Numbered from the stretch's first letter, positions 8,274 to 18,182 are shown. The stretch: 64,000 bases of DNA from Winogradskyella eximia (GCF_003386165.1 NZ_QRDV01000010.1:1-64000); one strand, 5' to 3'. Program-made: numbers and translations. The notes: generated by a model not told the origin, from the letters alone.

Positions 8274-8281
8274 TAATTTTG
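8274..8281 (+). promoter_or_regulatory. TAnnTTTG (-7) promoter element for the OmpA-type gene
   Basis: TAATTTTG matches the Bacteroidota -7 consensus and lies 37 bases before the ATG at 8319. No good -33 TTG is seen at the expected spacing. Confidence 0.35.
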
Positions 8282-8318
8282 CTATGTTATAATTAACAAT
8301 TAAAACTAAAATTCAATT

Positions 8319-9176
8319 ATGAAAAAATTAATGTTATTAAGTGTATTTTCATTGGTATTTTTGGCATCTTGCGTGTCTAAGAAAGAGCATGTTGCACTAC
8401 AAGAAAAATATCAAGAAACTCAAGATTTACTAAATACTGCGACCGTTAAATTAAATAGCTGTCTATCTGATAAGGCTGCTTCTATGGCTCGTGTAGAAAC
8501 CATGAAAGATCAATTGGCTGATTTAAGAAAGTCAAATCAAGATTTAATTGATACCAAAGGAGATTTAACTATTTTAACTAAAAAAGGATCTGAAAACCTT
8601 GAAAAGTCTTTAGAGAGCTTAAAAGAACGTGATTTAAAAATTACGAGATTGCAAGACGCTTTAACTAAAAAGGATAGCGTTACACTTGCTATTGTTACCA
8701 GTCTTAAGAAAGCTGTAGGTATTAACGATCCAGACATTGAAATTAACGTTGAAAAAGGTGTAGTATTTATTTCTATCGCAGATAAATTATTATTTCAAAG
8801 TGGAAGCTATAACGTAACTACTAGAGCTAATGAAATTTTAGCTAAAGTGGCTAAAGTTATTAATAGCAAACCAGACTTTGAAGCTATGGTAGAATCTCAT
8901 ACAGATAACGTACCTTATAATAAACCTCCATTATTAGACAACTGGGATTTAAGTGTAAAACGTGCAACATCAGTTGTTAGAGTTTTAGAAAGCTTAAATG
9001 TTAATCCGCAACAATTAATCGCTGCTGGTCGTAGTTCTTATGTACCATTGGTAGAAAATGATACTGCGGAAAATAAAGCAAAAAACAGACGTACTCGTAT
9101 TGTTGTAATGCCTAAAATTGACCAATTCTACGAAATGGTTGAAAATGAAATGAAAAACTTATCTGAAGGAAAATAA
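8319..9176 (+). CDS. OmpA-family peptidoglycan-associated lipoprotein
   Basis: 285 residues. The N-terminus KKLMLLSVFSLVFLASC carries a lipobox (LASC), followed by a long coiled coil (about residues 22-125, heptad-rich with SLKERDLKITRLQDALTKKD). A C-terminal OmpA_C domain (about 150-265) has FQSGSYNVTTRANEILAKVA, ESHTDNVPYN and NRRTRIVV, the residues that bind diaminopimelate in peptidoglycan. It therefore probably tethers the outer membrane to the cell wall. A strong terminator follows. Its predicted promoter is 37 bases upstream. Confidence 0.92.
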   Translation: MKKLMLLSVFSLVFLASCVSKKEHVALQEKYQETQDLLNTATVKLNSCLSDKAASMARVETMKDQLADLRKSNQDLIDTKGDLTILTKKGSENLEKSLESLKERDLKITRLQDALTKKDSVTLAIVTSLKKAVGINDPDIEINVEKGVVFISIADKLLFQSGSYNVTTRANEILAKVAKVINSKPDFEAMVESHTDNVPYNKPPLLDNWDLSVKRATSVVRVLESLNVNPQQLIAAGRSSYVPLVENDTAENKAKNRRTRIVVMPKIDQFYEMVENEMKNLSEGK

Positions 9177-9200
9177 TCCTTTTAGATTTTTTAAATAAGA

Positions 9201-9229
9201 AAACCCAATGCAAATGCATTGGGTTTTTT
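9201..9229. terminator. Bidirectional Rho-independent terminator
   Basis: AAACCCAATGCA (9201-9212), loop AA, TGCATTGGGTTT (9215-9226), then a T-run. It lies between the convergent OmpA-type and VWA genes and can serve both. Confidence 0.88.
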
Positions 9230-9245
9230 ACTTGTTATTATTTTT

Positions 9246-11348
9246 TTACTTCAAATTATCATAAGACTTCACTAATCTAATAAACTCTGCTCTGTAACCG
9301 TCTACATCTTTACCTCTACCTTTTTCAGCTAGTTCAATGACTTTAGTTGTCGTTGCATTGTTGTAATATTTAGAATTTCTTAATTGCATACCAAATAATG
9401 CCACAGCTGCAGTAAAATTACTATCTATTGATGCTGCTGTAATTGTATCTTTCTGAATATGGACCATTTCAATGCTAGTATCTTCTTTTGGCTTTTTATA
9501 TCTAAACTTTACAGTAAATAGTTCATCATCATAATTTTCTGTAGCTTTTGATGTTGTGTATTTCAAATCTGGTTTATTTTTTAGATAATCACTTTTAATA
9601 CCAAGCGGAATAATTTCATATAAAGCAGTTACTGTATGTCCACTACCTAATTCACCAGCATCTTTGGTGTCATCAACAAAATCGGCGTCAGCCATTAATC
9701 TATTTTCATAACCAATAAGGCGATAAGCTTGTACTTTTTTAGGATTAAATTCTACTTGAATTTTTACATCCTTAGCAATTGTATAAAGTGTTCCACCAAA
9801 TTCTTTTCCAAAGACTTTCTGTGCTTCTTGCATATTATCAATATAAGCATGGTTTCCGTTGCCTTTATCTGCTAAGGTTTCTAATTTTGAATCTTTATAA
9901 TTACCATAACCAAAGCCTAAAACGGATAAAAACACACCAGATTTACGTTTCTCTTCTATTAAAGATTGCATATCATCGTCACTTGAAGCACCTACGTTAA
10001 AATCGCCATCGGTTGCTAAAATCACACGGTTGTTTCCATTATTTTTAAAATGCTTTTCAGCTAGTTTATAGGCCAATTTAATTCCTGCACCTCCAGCTGT
10101 AGAACCTCCTGAATTTAAATGATCTAAAGCTTCTAATATTTTCTCTTTTTGGTCCCCAGAAGTTGGTTCTAAAACCACACCTGCAGCACCAGCATAGACT
10201 ACTATGGATACTTTATCTTTTTCGCGCAATTGATTTACCAATAGTTTAAAAGCACTTTTTAGCAGTGGTAATTTATTCTGAGAACCCATGGAGCCAGATA
10301 CATCTATTAAAAAAGTTAAATTGGAAGCAGGAAGGATATCATTAGCATATGTTTTTCCCTGAAGACCTATTCTAACCAATTGTGTTTCTTTATACCAAGG
10401 TGTTTCTACAACTTCTGTATTTATAGAAAACGGATGCTCATCTATAGGTTGTGGATAATTATAGTTAAAATAATTCACCATTTCTTCAAGTTTCACCGCA
10501 TTTGGCGGAACAGTTTCTCCATTATTAATCATGCGTCTTACGTTAGAATAACTTGCTTTATCTACATCAATTGAAAATGTAGATAATGGAGTTTGACTTG
10601 AATACTTAAATGGATTTTCATGAATTTTAGCGTAGTGTTCTTGATTAACAGGATTGTGATTTCCTTTTTTTGTGGTAATTAGTATTACACCTCCAGCACC
10701 TCTGTTACCGTAAATAGAAGTCGCACCAGCATCTTTTAAAACAGACATTTTAGCAATATCTCTTTTTTTTAAACTTCGGAAATTTGCTTCATCTACTGGT
10801 ACACCATCTATAATGAATAATGGCTCAACATCTTTAGTAAGTGAATTTCTGCCTCGAATGATAATTGTGGCGCTCTGACCTGGCTGACCAGAACCAGTAG
10901 CTACATTTACTCCTGCTGCTTGCCCTGATAAAATTTGAGAATAATTATCTTTTTTCTTAGTTTTTGTTTTTTCGGAATTAACAACTGAAACAGAACCTGT
11001 TGAAATCCTTCGATTATGAGTACCATAGCCAACTGTTACCACCTCGTCTAAAGTAGAATTATCAATTTGCATTATCACATCAATGACTAAGGCATCATTA
11101 ACTTTTTTAGATATTTTTTTATATCCTAAGTAGCTAAATAGTAAAACATCGTCTGCACTAACCTTTATAGAATATTTACCTTCTAGATTGGTTAAAGTCC
11201 CTTGAGAAGTGCCTTTAATAATTACATTGACTCCTTGTAATGGTATACCGTCAAAATCTGCGGTTACAGTTCCTGTAATAGTTTTTTCTTGAGCCTGTAT
11301 CTGCCAAGACGACAATACAAGACATAGCATAAGTACTAGATTTTTCAT
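9246..11348 (-). CDS. VWA-domain protein with carboxypeptidase-regulatory and TonB-plug domains (YfbK-like)
   Basis: 700 residues. In order: signal peptide (1-19, ending IQAQ); carboxypeptidase-regulatory-like beta domain (about 22-95); a plug-like domain of TonB-dependent receptors (about 103-228, with LFIIDGVPV and ILITTKKG) but no beta barrel; a YfbK-type N-terminal region (about 245-325); a von Willebrand A domain (about 343-500) with the MIDAS motif D349-VSGS and a later ATDGDFN; and a C-terminal DUF3520-like part. It should be exported and to bind protein or metal rather than import substrates. The family is seen in Bacteroidota, but the function is not established. It is monocistronic. 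Confidence 0.85.
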   Translation of the reverse strand: MKNLVLMLCLVLSSWQIQAQEKTITGTVTADFDGIPLQGVNVIIKGTSQGTLTNLEGKYSIKVSADDVLLFSYLGYKKISKKVNDALVIDVIMQIDNSTLDEVVTVGYGTHNRRISTGSVSVVNSEKTKTKKKDNYSQILSGQAAGVNVATGSGQPGQSATIIIRGRNSLTKDVEPLFIIDGVPVDEANFRSLKKRDIAKMSVLKDAGATSIYGNRGAGGVILITTKKGNHNPVNQEHYAKIHENPFKYSSQTPLSTFSIDVDKASYSNVRRMINNGETVPPNAVKLEEMVNYFNYNYPQPIDEHPFSINTEVVETPWYKETQLVRIGLQGKTYANDILPASNLTFLIDVSGSMGSQNKLPLLKSAFKLLVNQLREKDKVSIVVYAGAAGVVLEPTSGDQKEKILEALDHLNSGGSTAGGAGIKLAYKLAEKHFKNNGNNRVILATDGDFNVGASSDDDMQSLIEEKRKSGVFLSVLGFGYGNYKDSKLETLADKGNGNHAYIDNMQEAQKVFGKEFGGTLYTIAKDVKIQVEFNPKKVQAYRLIGYENRLMADADFVDDTKDAGELGSGHTVTALYEIIPLGIKSDYLKNKPDLKYTTSKATENYDDELFTVKFRYKKPKEDTSIEMVHIQKDTITAASIDSNFTAAVALFGMQLRNSKYYNNATTTKVIELAEKGRGKDVDGYRAEFIRLVKSYDNLK

Positions 11349-11434
11349 AATAGTTGATTTATAAGTTTGTGTAAACCTATAAACAAATACTATGATTTAA
11401 AATCTATAATGAGTAAAGCATGTCGTTGAATGAG

Positions 11435-12520
11435 TTAACGACCTAAAACTACTTTAATCGTTTTTTTACGTTGAATTTTACCATTTACTGTTTCAGAAAA
11501 TTTATCTATTGTATAGATTTTCTTTGGAATTTCAAATTTATTTAATGTCTTTAAGTCCTGTATTACCTTGAGAATATCAGAAGTAGAATCTGTTGGATTT
11601 TCAACTATAAGAATTAGTTTTTCTCCAAGAGTAGCATCCTCTTCGCCTCCAATAATAAAACGTTGTTTAATAACGGGTTGTAACTTATCTTCAATTTGTT
11701 CTGGAAATAATTTTACACCTCCAGAATTGACAACATTATCAAAACGACCTAATAGTTCAAAACTTGTAGCAGATTTTAATTCTACTATATCATTAGTAAT
11801 TAGTGTCTCTTTAACTAATTTTGGCGCCTTAATCACTAAACATTTTCTATCGTCTTGAGCAAAAGTTACATGCTCTAAGGCATTAAAAAACTGCTCTCTT
11901 TTTCCTGATTTAGATTCTAAAGCTCTTACGGCAACATGCGTTACGGTTTCAGTCATACCATATGTTTCATAGAACTTAGCATCACACTCTTTAATTTTTT
12001 CTATTAAAGGTTTTGTTACTTTAGATCCACCAACAATAATGGTTTTTATATTATGAATATAATTAATAGAATGCTTTAATTGCAATGGAATCATAGCACA
12101 GAAATCATACGTTTTCTCATAATCGAAAGCAGGATAAGCAGCTGGCTCAACAAAGTCTATTTCTAAACCCAAAACTAAAGCACGTATAAACATCATTTTA
12201 CCTGCAATAAAATGACTCGGCAAACAATGTAAAGCCGTATTTCCTGGCTCTAAACCAAAGAAATTACCTGTTGCAATAGCAGAATTAACCATCGCTTGTT
12301 TCTTTAATTTTATTTGCTTTGGTTTCCCAGTAGATCCAGAAGTTGTAACATACAAATGATCTTCTTTATTTAACCAATCGATTAAAAAATCGCCTGTTAC
12401 TTTTTCGTAGGCTTTGCCTTCTTTTATTAAACTATAAGCTACTTCCTTTAATTCATCATGATTAAAATGAAGTCCATTAAACTTAAAACGATTATGTACT
12501 TTGTCGTATGTTGGTGTCAT
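11435..12520 (-). CDS. menE: o-Succinylbenzoate-CoA ligase (AMP-binding)
   Basis: 361 residues. The enzyme activates o-succinylbenzoate to its CoA thioester in menaquinone synthesis. The P-loop-like VTTSGSTGKPKQIKLKK is near residue 58, YETYGMTETVTHVA is the A5 motif, and LGRFDNVVNSGGVKLFPEQI holds the A7/A8 motifs; a C-terminal lysine region NGKIQRKK is the A10 site. It is shorter than E. coli MenE, as is usual for Bacteroidota. It is the last gene of the leftward men cluster, 4 bases after the CPBP gene. Confidence 0.88.
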   Translation of the reverse strand: MTPTYDKVHNRFKFNGLHFNHDELKEVAYSLIKEGKAYEKVTGDFLIDWLNKEDHLYVTTSGSTGKPKQIKLKKQAMVNSAIATGNFFGLEPGNTALHCLPSHFIAGKMMFIRALVLGLEIDFVEPAAYPAFDYEKTYDFCAMIPLQLKHSINYIHNIKTIIVGGSKVTKPLIEKIKECDAKFYETYGMTETVTHVAVRALESKSGKREQFFNALEHVTFAQDDRKCLVIKAPKLVKETLITNDIVELKSATSFELLGRFDNVVNSGGVKLFPEQIEDKLQPVIKQRFIIGGEEDATLGEKLILIVENPTDSTSDILKVIQDLKTLNKFEIPKKIYTIDKFSETVNGKIQRKKTIKVVLGR

Positions 12521-12524
12521 ATTA

Positions 12525-13457
12525 CTACTCTATTATTTTATAATCTTCTTTTGGTGGCTCTGTTACTTTTCCAAATAATTTATCTTTCCAATTGCTCCAT
12601 CCATATTTTTTTGAAAGGATGAATAACATTAAAGGATAAACAATAAGTACTGGTAATATAATTTGAATTGCGCCTAATTCGGGCTCAGAAGTATCTTTAA
12701 AAATGGCATCGGTTTGCAAAGCTGTCCAATCTGCTGTCACCAATAAAGAAGCTAAAAGATTATTACCTAAATGAAAACCTAAAGCTAATTCTAACCCTTC
12801 ATCCATTAATGTCATAATACCTAACAGCAAGCCTGTACCAATATAGAAAATCATCATTTGCCAAAATCCTATTGCTGCTACCTCTGGATTTGCACTATGG
12901 GCAATACCAAATAAAACTGAAGTTAAAATTAATGGAAACCATTTATTCTTTACTAAAATGCCCACTTGTTGCATTAAATATCCCCTAAACAAATATTCTT
13001 CTAATGCTATTTGAAAAGGAAATAATAGAATACTAATTATAAAAAGCACCGCAAATTTAACAGGATTAAACTGAAATATAATATTTGATGAATCTATTGA
13101 ATACATTACAAAAAAAGAACCGATTGTATAAAACGAAATCATTAAAAAGGAAAACAATACACGTTTAAAATCTACTTTTGATCGCGTTGTTGTTAATGAT
13201 AATATACTGCGCTGGTGAACATATTTTACCAAAACAAACAAGAGTCCTAATAAAAAGGCAAAAGGCAAAAGATTCATTACTAAAGAAATATTTGCCGGAA
13301 TCTTCTTCATTAATTCGTAAGCCATATCCAAATCTGCAGGATCAGCTATTAAATAATAAATAAAATTGCCAATAAATATACCTGCAATTAAAAAAGTAGT
13401 CAATATAAACATCCAAAGTTCGCGTTGCCCTTTGTAAGCTTGTTGTATGTAATTCAT
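12525..13457 (-). CDS. CPBP-family intramembrane metalloprotease
   Basis: 310 residues with about eight predicted membrane segments. The motif EEYLFRGYLMQ (EExxxR) followed by FGIAHSAN and HLGNNL gives the glutamates, arginine and histidines expected of the CAAX-protease/bacteriocin-processing (Rce1/CPBP) family. The substrate is unknown. It sits between menC and menE with gaps of only 2 and 4 bases, so it is co-transcribed with menaquinone genes; whether it has a role there is unclear. The C-terminal tail is charged and cytoplasmic-like (VTEPPKEDYK). Confidence 0.88.
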   Translation of the reverse strand: MNYIQQAYKGQRELWMFILTTFLIAGIFIGNFIYYLIADPADLDMAYELMKKIPANISLVMNLLPFAFLLGLLFVLVKYVHQRSILSLTTTRSKVDFKRVLFSFLMISFYTIGSFFVMYSIDSSNIIFQFNPVKFAVLFIISILLFPFQIALEEYLFRGYLMQQVGILVKNKWFPLILTSVLFGIAHSANPEVAAIGFWQMMIFYIGTGLLLGIMTLMDEGLELALGFHLGNNLLASLLVTADWTALQTDAIFKDTSEPELGAIQIILPVLIVYPLMLFILSKKYGWSNWKDKLFGKVTEPPKEDYKIIE

Positions 13458-13459
13458 GC

Positions 13460-14494
13460 TTATAAATTAAATTTCCAATTCTCTAATAAATCGTAGTGCA
13501 AAGTACCATTTTTTACTTTTAGTGGCGAAAGAAAATTGTTAGTAAATAAACTTCCGGTCCCTAAACCTTGTGGCATTTTATTTTCCAATGTATAAGTCCA
13601 TTGTGCTATAGCATTTAAGCCAATATTACTTTCTAGTGCACTTGTAATCCACCACTTAATGTTTAAGTTTTCCGCAAAATTAATCCATTCTGTACTTCCA
13701 CTGAATCCGCCAACCAAACTTGGTTTTAAAATAATATACTGTGGTTTTAATATTTGAAGTAATTTTTGCTTCTTCTCTTTAGAAAAAACGCCAATCAATT
13801 CCTCATCGAGGGCAATTGGCAATGGTGTAATTTCACATAGCTTTGCCATAACGTCAAATTGATTTGGCTTTATGGGCTGTTCTATGGAATGTAACTGATA
13901 TTCTGAAAGTCGTTTTAATTTTTCTAAAGCGTCTTCAGGTGAAAAAGCTCCATTAGCATCGACCCGTAATTCTATATCTGAAACAGAAAATTCTTTACGT
14001 ATAGATTTTAAAATATCGAGTTCCGTTTGAAAGTCTATCGCACCAATTTTTAATTTAATACAATCAAAACCTCCATTAATTTTTTCTTTGATTTGAGTAC
14101 GCATAAAATCTTCATCACCCATCCAAACCAAACCGTTAATAGGAATAGCATCTTTGCCATTAGTAAAATCTGAAGGAAATAATTGAAACTGATCTACGCT
14201 ATTTAAAGATTTAAAAGCAGTTTCTAAGCCAAATTGAATACTTGGAAACTCCACAAGTTCTGCTAGCAATACATCTAAACCTAGATTTATATTATTGCAA
14301 GTCCATTTTAATTTCGCTTCATAATCTGGCCTATCGTCAATAGATAAGCCTCTTAAAATACCACACTCACCTACTCCCTTTTTATTTTCGTTTTCTAATT
14401 TAATAAACCATGTTTCCTTAGTGGTCATTACACCTCTAGATGTGCCACTTGGTTGTTTAAAATTAAGAATATATTTATGATAATTTGCTTTCAT
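13460..14494 (-). CDS. menC: o-Succinylbenzoate synthase
   Basis: About 344 residues, enolase superfamily. It dehydrates SHCHC to o-succinylbenzoate. Visible catalytic pieces are CIKLKIG (acid/base Lys), RVDANGAF (metal-binding Asp), IEQPI (Glu), ALDEEL (Asp) and ILKPSLVGGF (second Lys), in the expected order. A TTG at 14506 would add four residues (MAPC), but the ATG at 14494 gives MKANYHKYILNFKQPSGTSR and is preferred. It is 2 bases upstream of the CPBP gene, within the men operon. Confidence 0.9.
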   Translation of the reverse strand: MKANYHKYILNFKQPSGTSRGVMTTKETWFIKLENENKKGVGECGILRGLSIDDRPDYEAKLKWTCNNINLGLDVLLAELVEFPSIQFGLETAFKSLNSVDQFQLFPSDFTNGKDAIPINGLVWMGDEDFMRTQIKEKINGGFDCIKLKIGAIDFQTELDILKSIRKEFSVSDIELRVDANGAFSPEDALEKLKRLSEYQLHSIEQPIKPNQFDVMAKLCEITPLPIALDEELIGVFSKEKKQKLLQILKPQYIILKPSLVGGFSGSTEWINFAENLNIKWWITSALESNIGLNAIAQWTYTLENKMPQGLGTGSLFTNNFLSPLKVKNGTLHYDLLENWKFNL

Positions 14495-14573
14495 ACAAGG
14501 CGCCAAAAACAGATAATAATTGCGGTTTACATTATGAGGTTAGATACAGTTCTTTTAACACATATTATTACTA

Positions 14574-16550
14574 CTAACGACGTTTTTTTTTAGATCTATG
14601 CTTCTTTTTTCTACTAGAACTATTTGAATAATTTGATGAAGTAGCAGGAACCGCATCATCAAATGTATTTTTCACCTCTCTAAGATTCACACTTTTCCAG
14701 CCTTTATTATCTTTTTTATCTTCTGGTAATAAGCGTTCTACTAAATCTTTTCTACCTACTTTATTTAAGGTTTTTTTAATCCAATCTTTATTTTCCTTTT
14801 TATACCAAAAGAAGAATCGGTGTTGCTCTTCTTTTTCCTTCTTAGACTTCGGTGTTTTAGTAGGTTTTAAGGTGTATGGATGATAACCACTGTAATAAAT
14901 CACAGTAGCAACCGTCATTGGTGTAGGTGTAAATCCTTGTACTTGTTCTAACTGAAAGCCCATATCTTTAGTTTCAGCTGCAAGATTTGCCATATCCTCT
15001 ACTTCGCAAGCAGGATGATTTGAAATAAAGTAAGGAATCAATTGAAGATTCAGATTCTTCTTAATATTGATTTTATCGAAACGTTCTTTAAACTTATGAA
15101 AATACTTAAATGATGGTTTACGCATTAGCTTTAAAACAGGATCAGAAGTATGTTCTGGTGCTACTTTTAAACGTCCAGATATATGCTTAGTCATCACTTC
15201 TTCCGTGTAATCATCTAATTCTTTAGGGTCCGCATTTTTATTAAATTCTGGCACTAACATATCATGTCTAATACCACTACCAATAAATGATTTTTTAATT
15301 TTAGGATGCTTATCTACAGCCTGATATAATTCGGTTAAAGGTTTGTGAGACGTATCTAAATTACTACAAATTACAGGCGAAATACATGAAGGTGCCACGC
15401 ATTTATCGCAAATAGATTGCACTTTCCCTTTCATCTTATACATATTGGCTGATGGTCCTCCAATATCTGACAAATAACCTTTAAAATCTGGCATATTTGC
15501 CACTTTATCAACCTCTCTTAAAACGGATTCTTGACTACGACTAGCTATAAATTTTCCTTGATGAGCAGAAATAGTACAAAAACTACAACCTCCAAAACAT
15601 CCACGATGTATGTTAATTGAAAACTTAATCATTTCGAACGCAGGAATTGGTCCACGCTTATTATATTTTGGATGCGGTAATCTTGTGTAAGGTAAATCGA
15701 AAGAGGCATCAATTTCTTCTTCAAGCATAGTGGGAAACGGTGGATTAATTACCAATTTCCTATTATTTATACTTTGTAAAATTCTATTTGCATTTAACTT
15801 ATTAGATTCTTGCTCAATTACTTTAAAATTAGACGCAAATTTCTTTTTATCACTCAAACAAACTTCATGAGATTGAATCTCTACATCATTCCAATTTTTA
15901 TTCTTTGGAAGCGCTTCATCTTTATCTAATAAAAAGGCAGTTTGTTTAATTGTTTTTAAACTTGAGAATGGCACTCCTTTTTGCAATAATTCTACAACTT
16001 CTCTCAAGGGTTGTTCACCCATGCCATAGACCAACATATCTGCTTTAGAGGTTTCTAAAATGCTAGGCATTAGTTTATCACTCCAATAGTCATAATGTGT
16101 AACACGACGCAATGAGGCTTCAATTCCACCTATTAAAACAGGGACGTCTGGAAATTTCTCTTTTAAAATATTTGAATAAACAGAAGTCGCATAATCTGGT
16201 CTAAATCCTTTATCACCATTTGGTGTATAGGCATCTTTATCTCTACGTTTTTTACTTGCTGTATAATTGCTCACCATTGGGTCCATACAACCACCTGTGA
16301 CTCCAAAAAATAATTTTGGTGTTCCAAGCTTCGTAAAATCTTGCAGATTATCGTTTACGCTAGGCTGTGGCACTATAGCAACCTTTAGTCCATAACTTTC
16401 TAAAATACGACCAATAACTGCTGGTCCAAAAGATGGATGATCTACATAAGCGTCACCACTAAACAGTATAACATCTAGCTCTTCCCAACCGCGAAGTTTC
16501 ACTTCTTTGTTAGTAGTAGGTAACCAATCTGTAAGTTTATTAATTTTCAT
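14574..16550 (-). CDS. YgiQ-family radical SAM protein
   Basis: 658 residues. The order is an N-terminal cobalamin-binding-like region (about 25-200), then the radical SAM core beginning at NIHRGCFGGCSFCTISAHQG with the CxxxCxxC cluster ligands, a Cys-rich insertion (CDKCVAPSCISPVICSN), and a C-terminal YgiQ extension. The tail is a low-complexity Ser/Lys/Arg stretch (SSSRKKKHRSKKKRR) that may bind nucleic acid. The reaction of the family is unknown to me. It has a promoter of its own 7 bases upstream of the ATG and is embedded in the men cluster. Confidence 0.9.
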   Translation of the reverse strand: MKINKLTDWLPTTNKEVKLRGWEELDVILFSGDAYVDHPSFGPAVIGRILESYGLKVAIVPQPSVNDNLQDFTKLGTPKLFFGVTGGCMDPMVSNYTASKKRRDKDAYTPNGDKGFRPDYATSVYSNILKEKFPDVPVLIGGIEASLRRVTHYDYWSDKLMPSILETSKADMLVYGMGEQPLREVVELLQKGVPFSSLKTIKQTAFLLDKDEALPKNKNWNDVEIQSHEVCLSDKKKFASNFKVIEQESNKLNANRILQSINNRKLVINPPFPTMLEEEIDASFDLPYTRLPHPKYNKRGPIPAFEMIKFSINIHRGCFGGCSFCTISAHQGKFIASRSQESVLREVDKVANMPDFKGYLSDIGGPSANMYKMKGKVQSICDKCVAPSCISPVICSNLDTSHKPLTELYQAVDKHPKIKKSFIGSGIRHDMLVPEFNKNADPKELDDYTEEVMTKHISGRLKVAPEHTSDPVLKLMRKPSFKYFHKFKERFDKINIKKNLNLQLIPYFISNHPACEVEDMANLAAETKDMGFQLEQVQGFTPTPMTVATVIYYSGYHPYTLKPTKTPKSKKEKEEQHRFFFWYKKENKDWIKKTLNKVGRKDLVERLLPEDKKDNKGWKSVNLREVKNTFDDAVPATSSNYSNSSSRKKKHRSKKKRR

Positions 16551-16557
16551 AGTGCTG

Positions 16558-16586
16558 CAAAGATACGCTTAAATTCGTTTTACAAA
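16558..16586 (-). promoter_or_regulatory. Promoter of the YgiQ gene (TTTG-N17-TATCTTTG)
   Basis: Read on the minus strand, TTTG (16586-16583) is followed after 17 bases by TATCTTTG (16565-16558), both matching the Bacteroidota -33/-7 consensus. Only seven bases separate the -7 element from the ATG at 16550, so the transcript should have almost no leader. Confidence 0.55.
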
Positions 16587-16629
16587 TTTATAGTGAAATA
16601 ACTGAACGATATTTTAATCGATAAATTAC

Positions 16630-17454
16630 TTATTTGGTAGCATTAACATTTAAAGTCCAAATTAAAGCTTTCTCTTTCGTTGCTCTAAAAATGGTGTTAT
16701 GCTGTTCATTTGGCTCATCAGAATATTTCCAAATTAATTTACTTGACGCACTCTTTCTTAATGTTTTAGCAAGGCTATTTGTATGAGTAGAAATATCTTT
16801 AGCATCTGAACCCGCAAACCAAAGTTTAGTTGTTTTAGATGGTTCGTTTTCCAAATACTTTTTTGCATTGCGTTCTAAATAATGGTTATTCCACCATAAG
16901 GAAGGATCCATAGCTATATAAAAATCAAAAATATTAGGGTCTACAAAAAAGGTTTCAATAACAAAAAGTCCTGCTAAAGATTCTCCAATTATACCTTTCT
17001 TATTAGTTGTTTTATATCTTTTATTTATTTCAGGCATTAACTCGTCTGTAATAAAAGCTCTAAATGTTTTTGCTCCATCTGTCAATGGACAATATTCTTC
17101 ATCTTCCTTAACTTCAGAAAATCCTGATAAATCTTTACGTCTATCTATGTTTTCAATACCAACGAGAATCATAGGAGCAATTTCTTTGCTCTCAACTAAT
17201 TTAGCAATTGTATTTGCTATATGAGGAAAATCTTCTTGAACTACTCCTCCATCTGGCATATACATAACTGGCAAAGCCTCATTATTTGTTTTATAATTTG
17301 GAGGTGTCCATACGTTTATAACTCTCGTTTCTTCTAGAAGATTAGATTCAATAGTAAAGTTATCATGTACTGGAATTGGGTCATTATATTGTGCATCTTG
17401 TTTACAACTCAGCATAATGATAGCGAATACTAAAACGGCTAAACTTCTATTCAT
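16630..17454 (-). CDS. Esterase-D-type alpha/beta hydrolase, lipoprotein
   Basis: 274 residues. The N-terminus NRSLAVLVFAIIMLSC ends in a lipobox (MLSC). The body resembles the enterochelin-esterase/esterase D family (PF00756): VWTPPNYKTNNEALPVMYMP, then KGIIGESLAGLFVIE with the nucleophile Ser in GESLAG, YIAMDPSLWW, and a late His in NEQHNTIF. It is anchored to a membrane facing the periplasm. The substrate is unknown; siderophore or simple esters are possibilities only. It is in the men cluster, with gaps of about 50-80 bases. Confidence 0.82.
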   Translation of the reverse strand: MNRSLAVLVFAIIMLSCKQDAQYNDPIPVHDNFTIESNLLEETRVINVWTPPNYKTNNEALPVMYMPDGGVVQEDFPHIANTIAKLVESKEIAPMILVGIENIDRRKDLSGFSEVKEDEEYCPLTDGAKTFRAFITDELMPEINKRYKTTNKKGIIGESLAGLFVIETFFVDPNIFDFYIAMDPSLWWNNHYLERNAKKYLENEPSKTTKLWFAGSDAKDISTHTNSLAKTLRKSASSKLIWKYSDEPNEQHNTIFRATKEKALIWTLNVNATK

Positions 17455-17504
17455 TTTTTAATTTTTGATGGATTAATAACTAATTGTTACGACTTCGTTA
17501 AAAA

Positions 17505-18182
17505 CTATAGTTCCATACTCTCACCTATTTCTAACAACATTAAATCTTTTCCTTTATCGAAAAATTTACGTTTGGCTTCGTCATGATTAATTTCAATATA
17601 ACCAAAGGTATCAAAGTGATAGCCTAAGATCTTGTCGCATGCTATAAAATCACTTGCAAGGATAGCATCATCGATTCCCATCGTAAAATTATCTCCAATA
17701 GGTAAAATGGCTAAATCGAGTTCGGTTTGCATTGGAATGAGCTTCATATCCATGGTTAAAGCCGTATCTCCAGCAATGTAGATGGTTTTATGTTCACCTT
17801 CAATAATAAATCCGCCAGGTTGACCACCATAACTACCATCAGGAAATGAAGATGTGTGTATAGCATTAACGTATTTAAGATTCCCGAATTCAAAATCCCA
17901 AGAACCACCATGATTCATTGGATGACCTTCTAAATCTTTATTTTGGAAATAAGTTACAATCTCATAATTAGATACAATAACAGCTCCTGTGCGCTTAGCA
18001 ATAACTTCAACATCTAAAATATGATCTTGATGTGCATGTGTCACCAAAATATAATCGGCCTTTAGTGTATTGATATCAATACCAGAAGCTTTTTCGTTTC
18101 CTGTAATAAAAGGATCGACTAAAATATAAATATCTTTAATTTGAATACCTAAACTGGCATGGCCGTAGAATGTAATCTTCAT
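17505..18182 (-). CDS. UPF0173-type metal-dependent hydrolase (MBL fold)
   Basis: 225 residues. The metallo-beta-lactamase signature THAHQDHI (HxHxDH) is near residue 49, with a further ligand in HTSSFP and the Asp in IYIAGDTALT. Length and order agree with the UPF0173/YtkL family, whose members are cytoplasmic metal hydrolases of unsettled substrate. No signal peptide. It lies 37 bases downstream of menA on the same strand, and probably belongs to its transcript. Confidence 0.88.
   Translation of the reverse strand: MKITFYGHASLGIQIKDIYILVDPFITGNEKASGIDINTLKADYILVTHAHQDHILDVEVIAKRTGAVIVSNYEIVTYFQNKDLEGHPMNHGGSWDFEFGNLKYVNAIHTSSFPDGSYGGQPGGFIIEGEHKTIYIAGDTALTMDMKLIPMQTELDLAILPIGDNFTMGIDDAILASDFIACDKILGYHFDTFGYIEINHDEAKRKFFDKGKDLMLLEIGESMEL

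Noticed and set aside
10380..10574. Small ORF on the plus strand inside the VWA gene
   Set aside because: Cys/Ile/Tyr-rich shadow translation of a conserved domain on the other strand.
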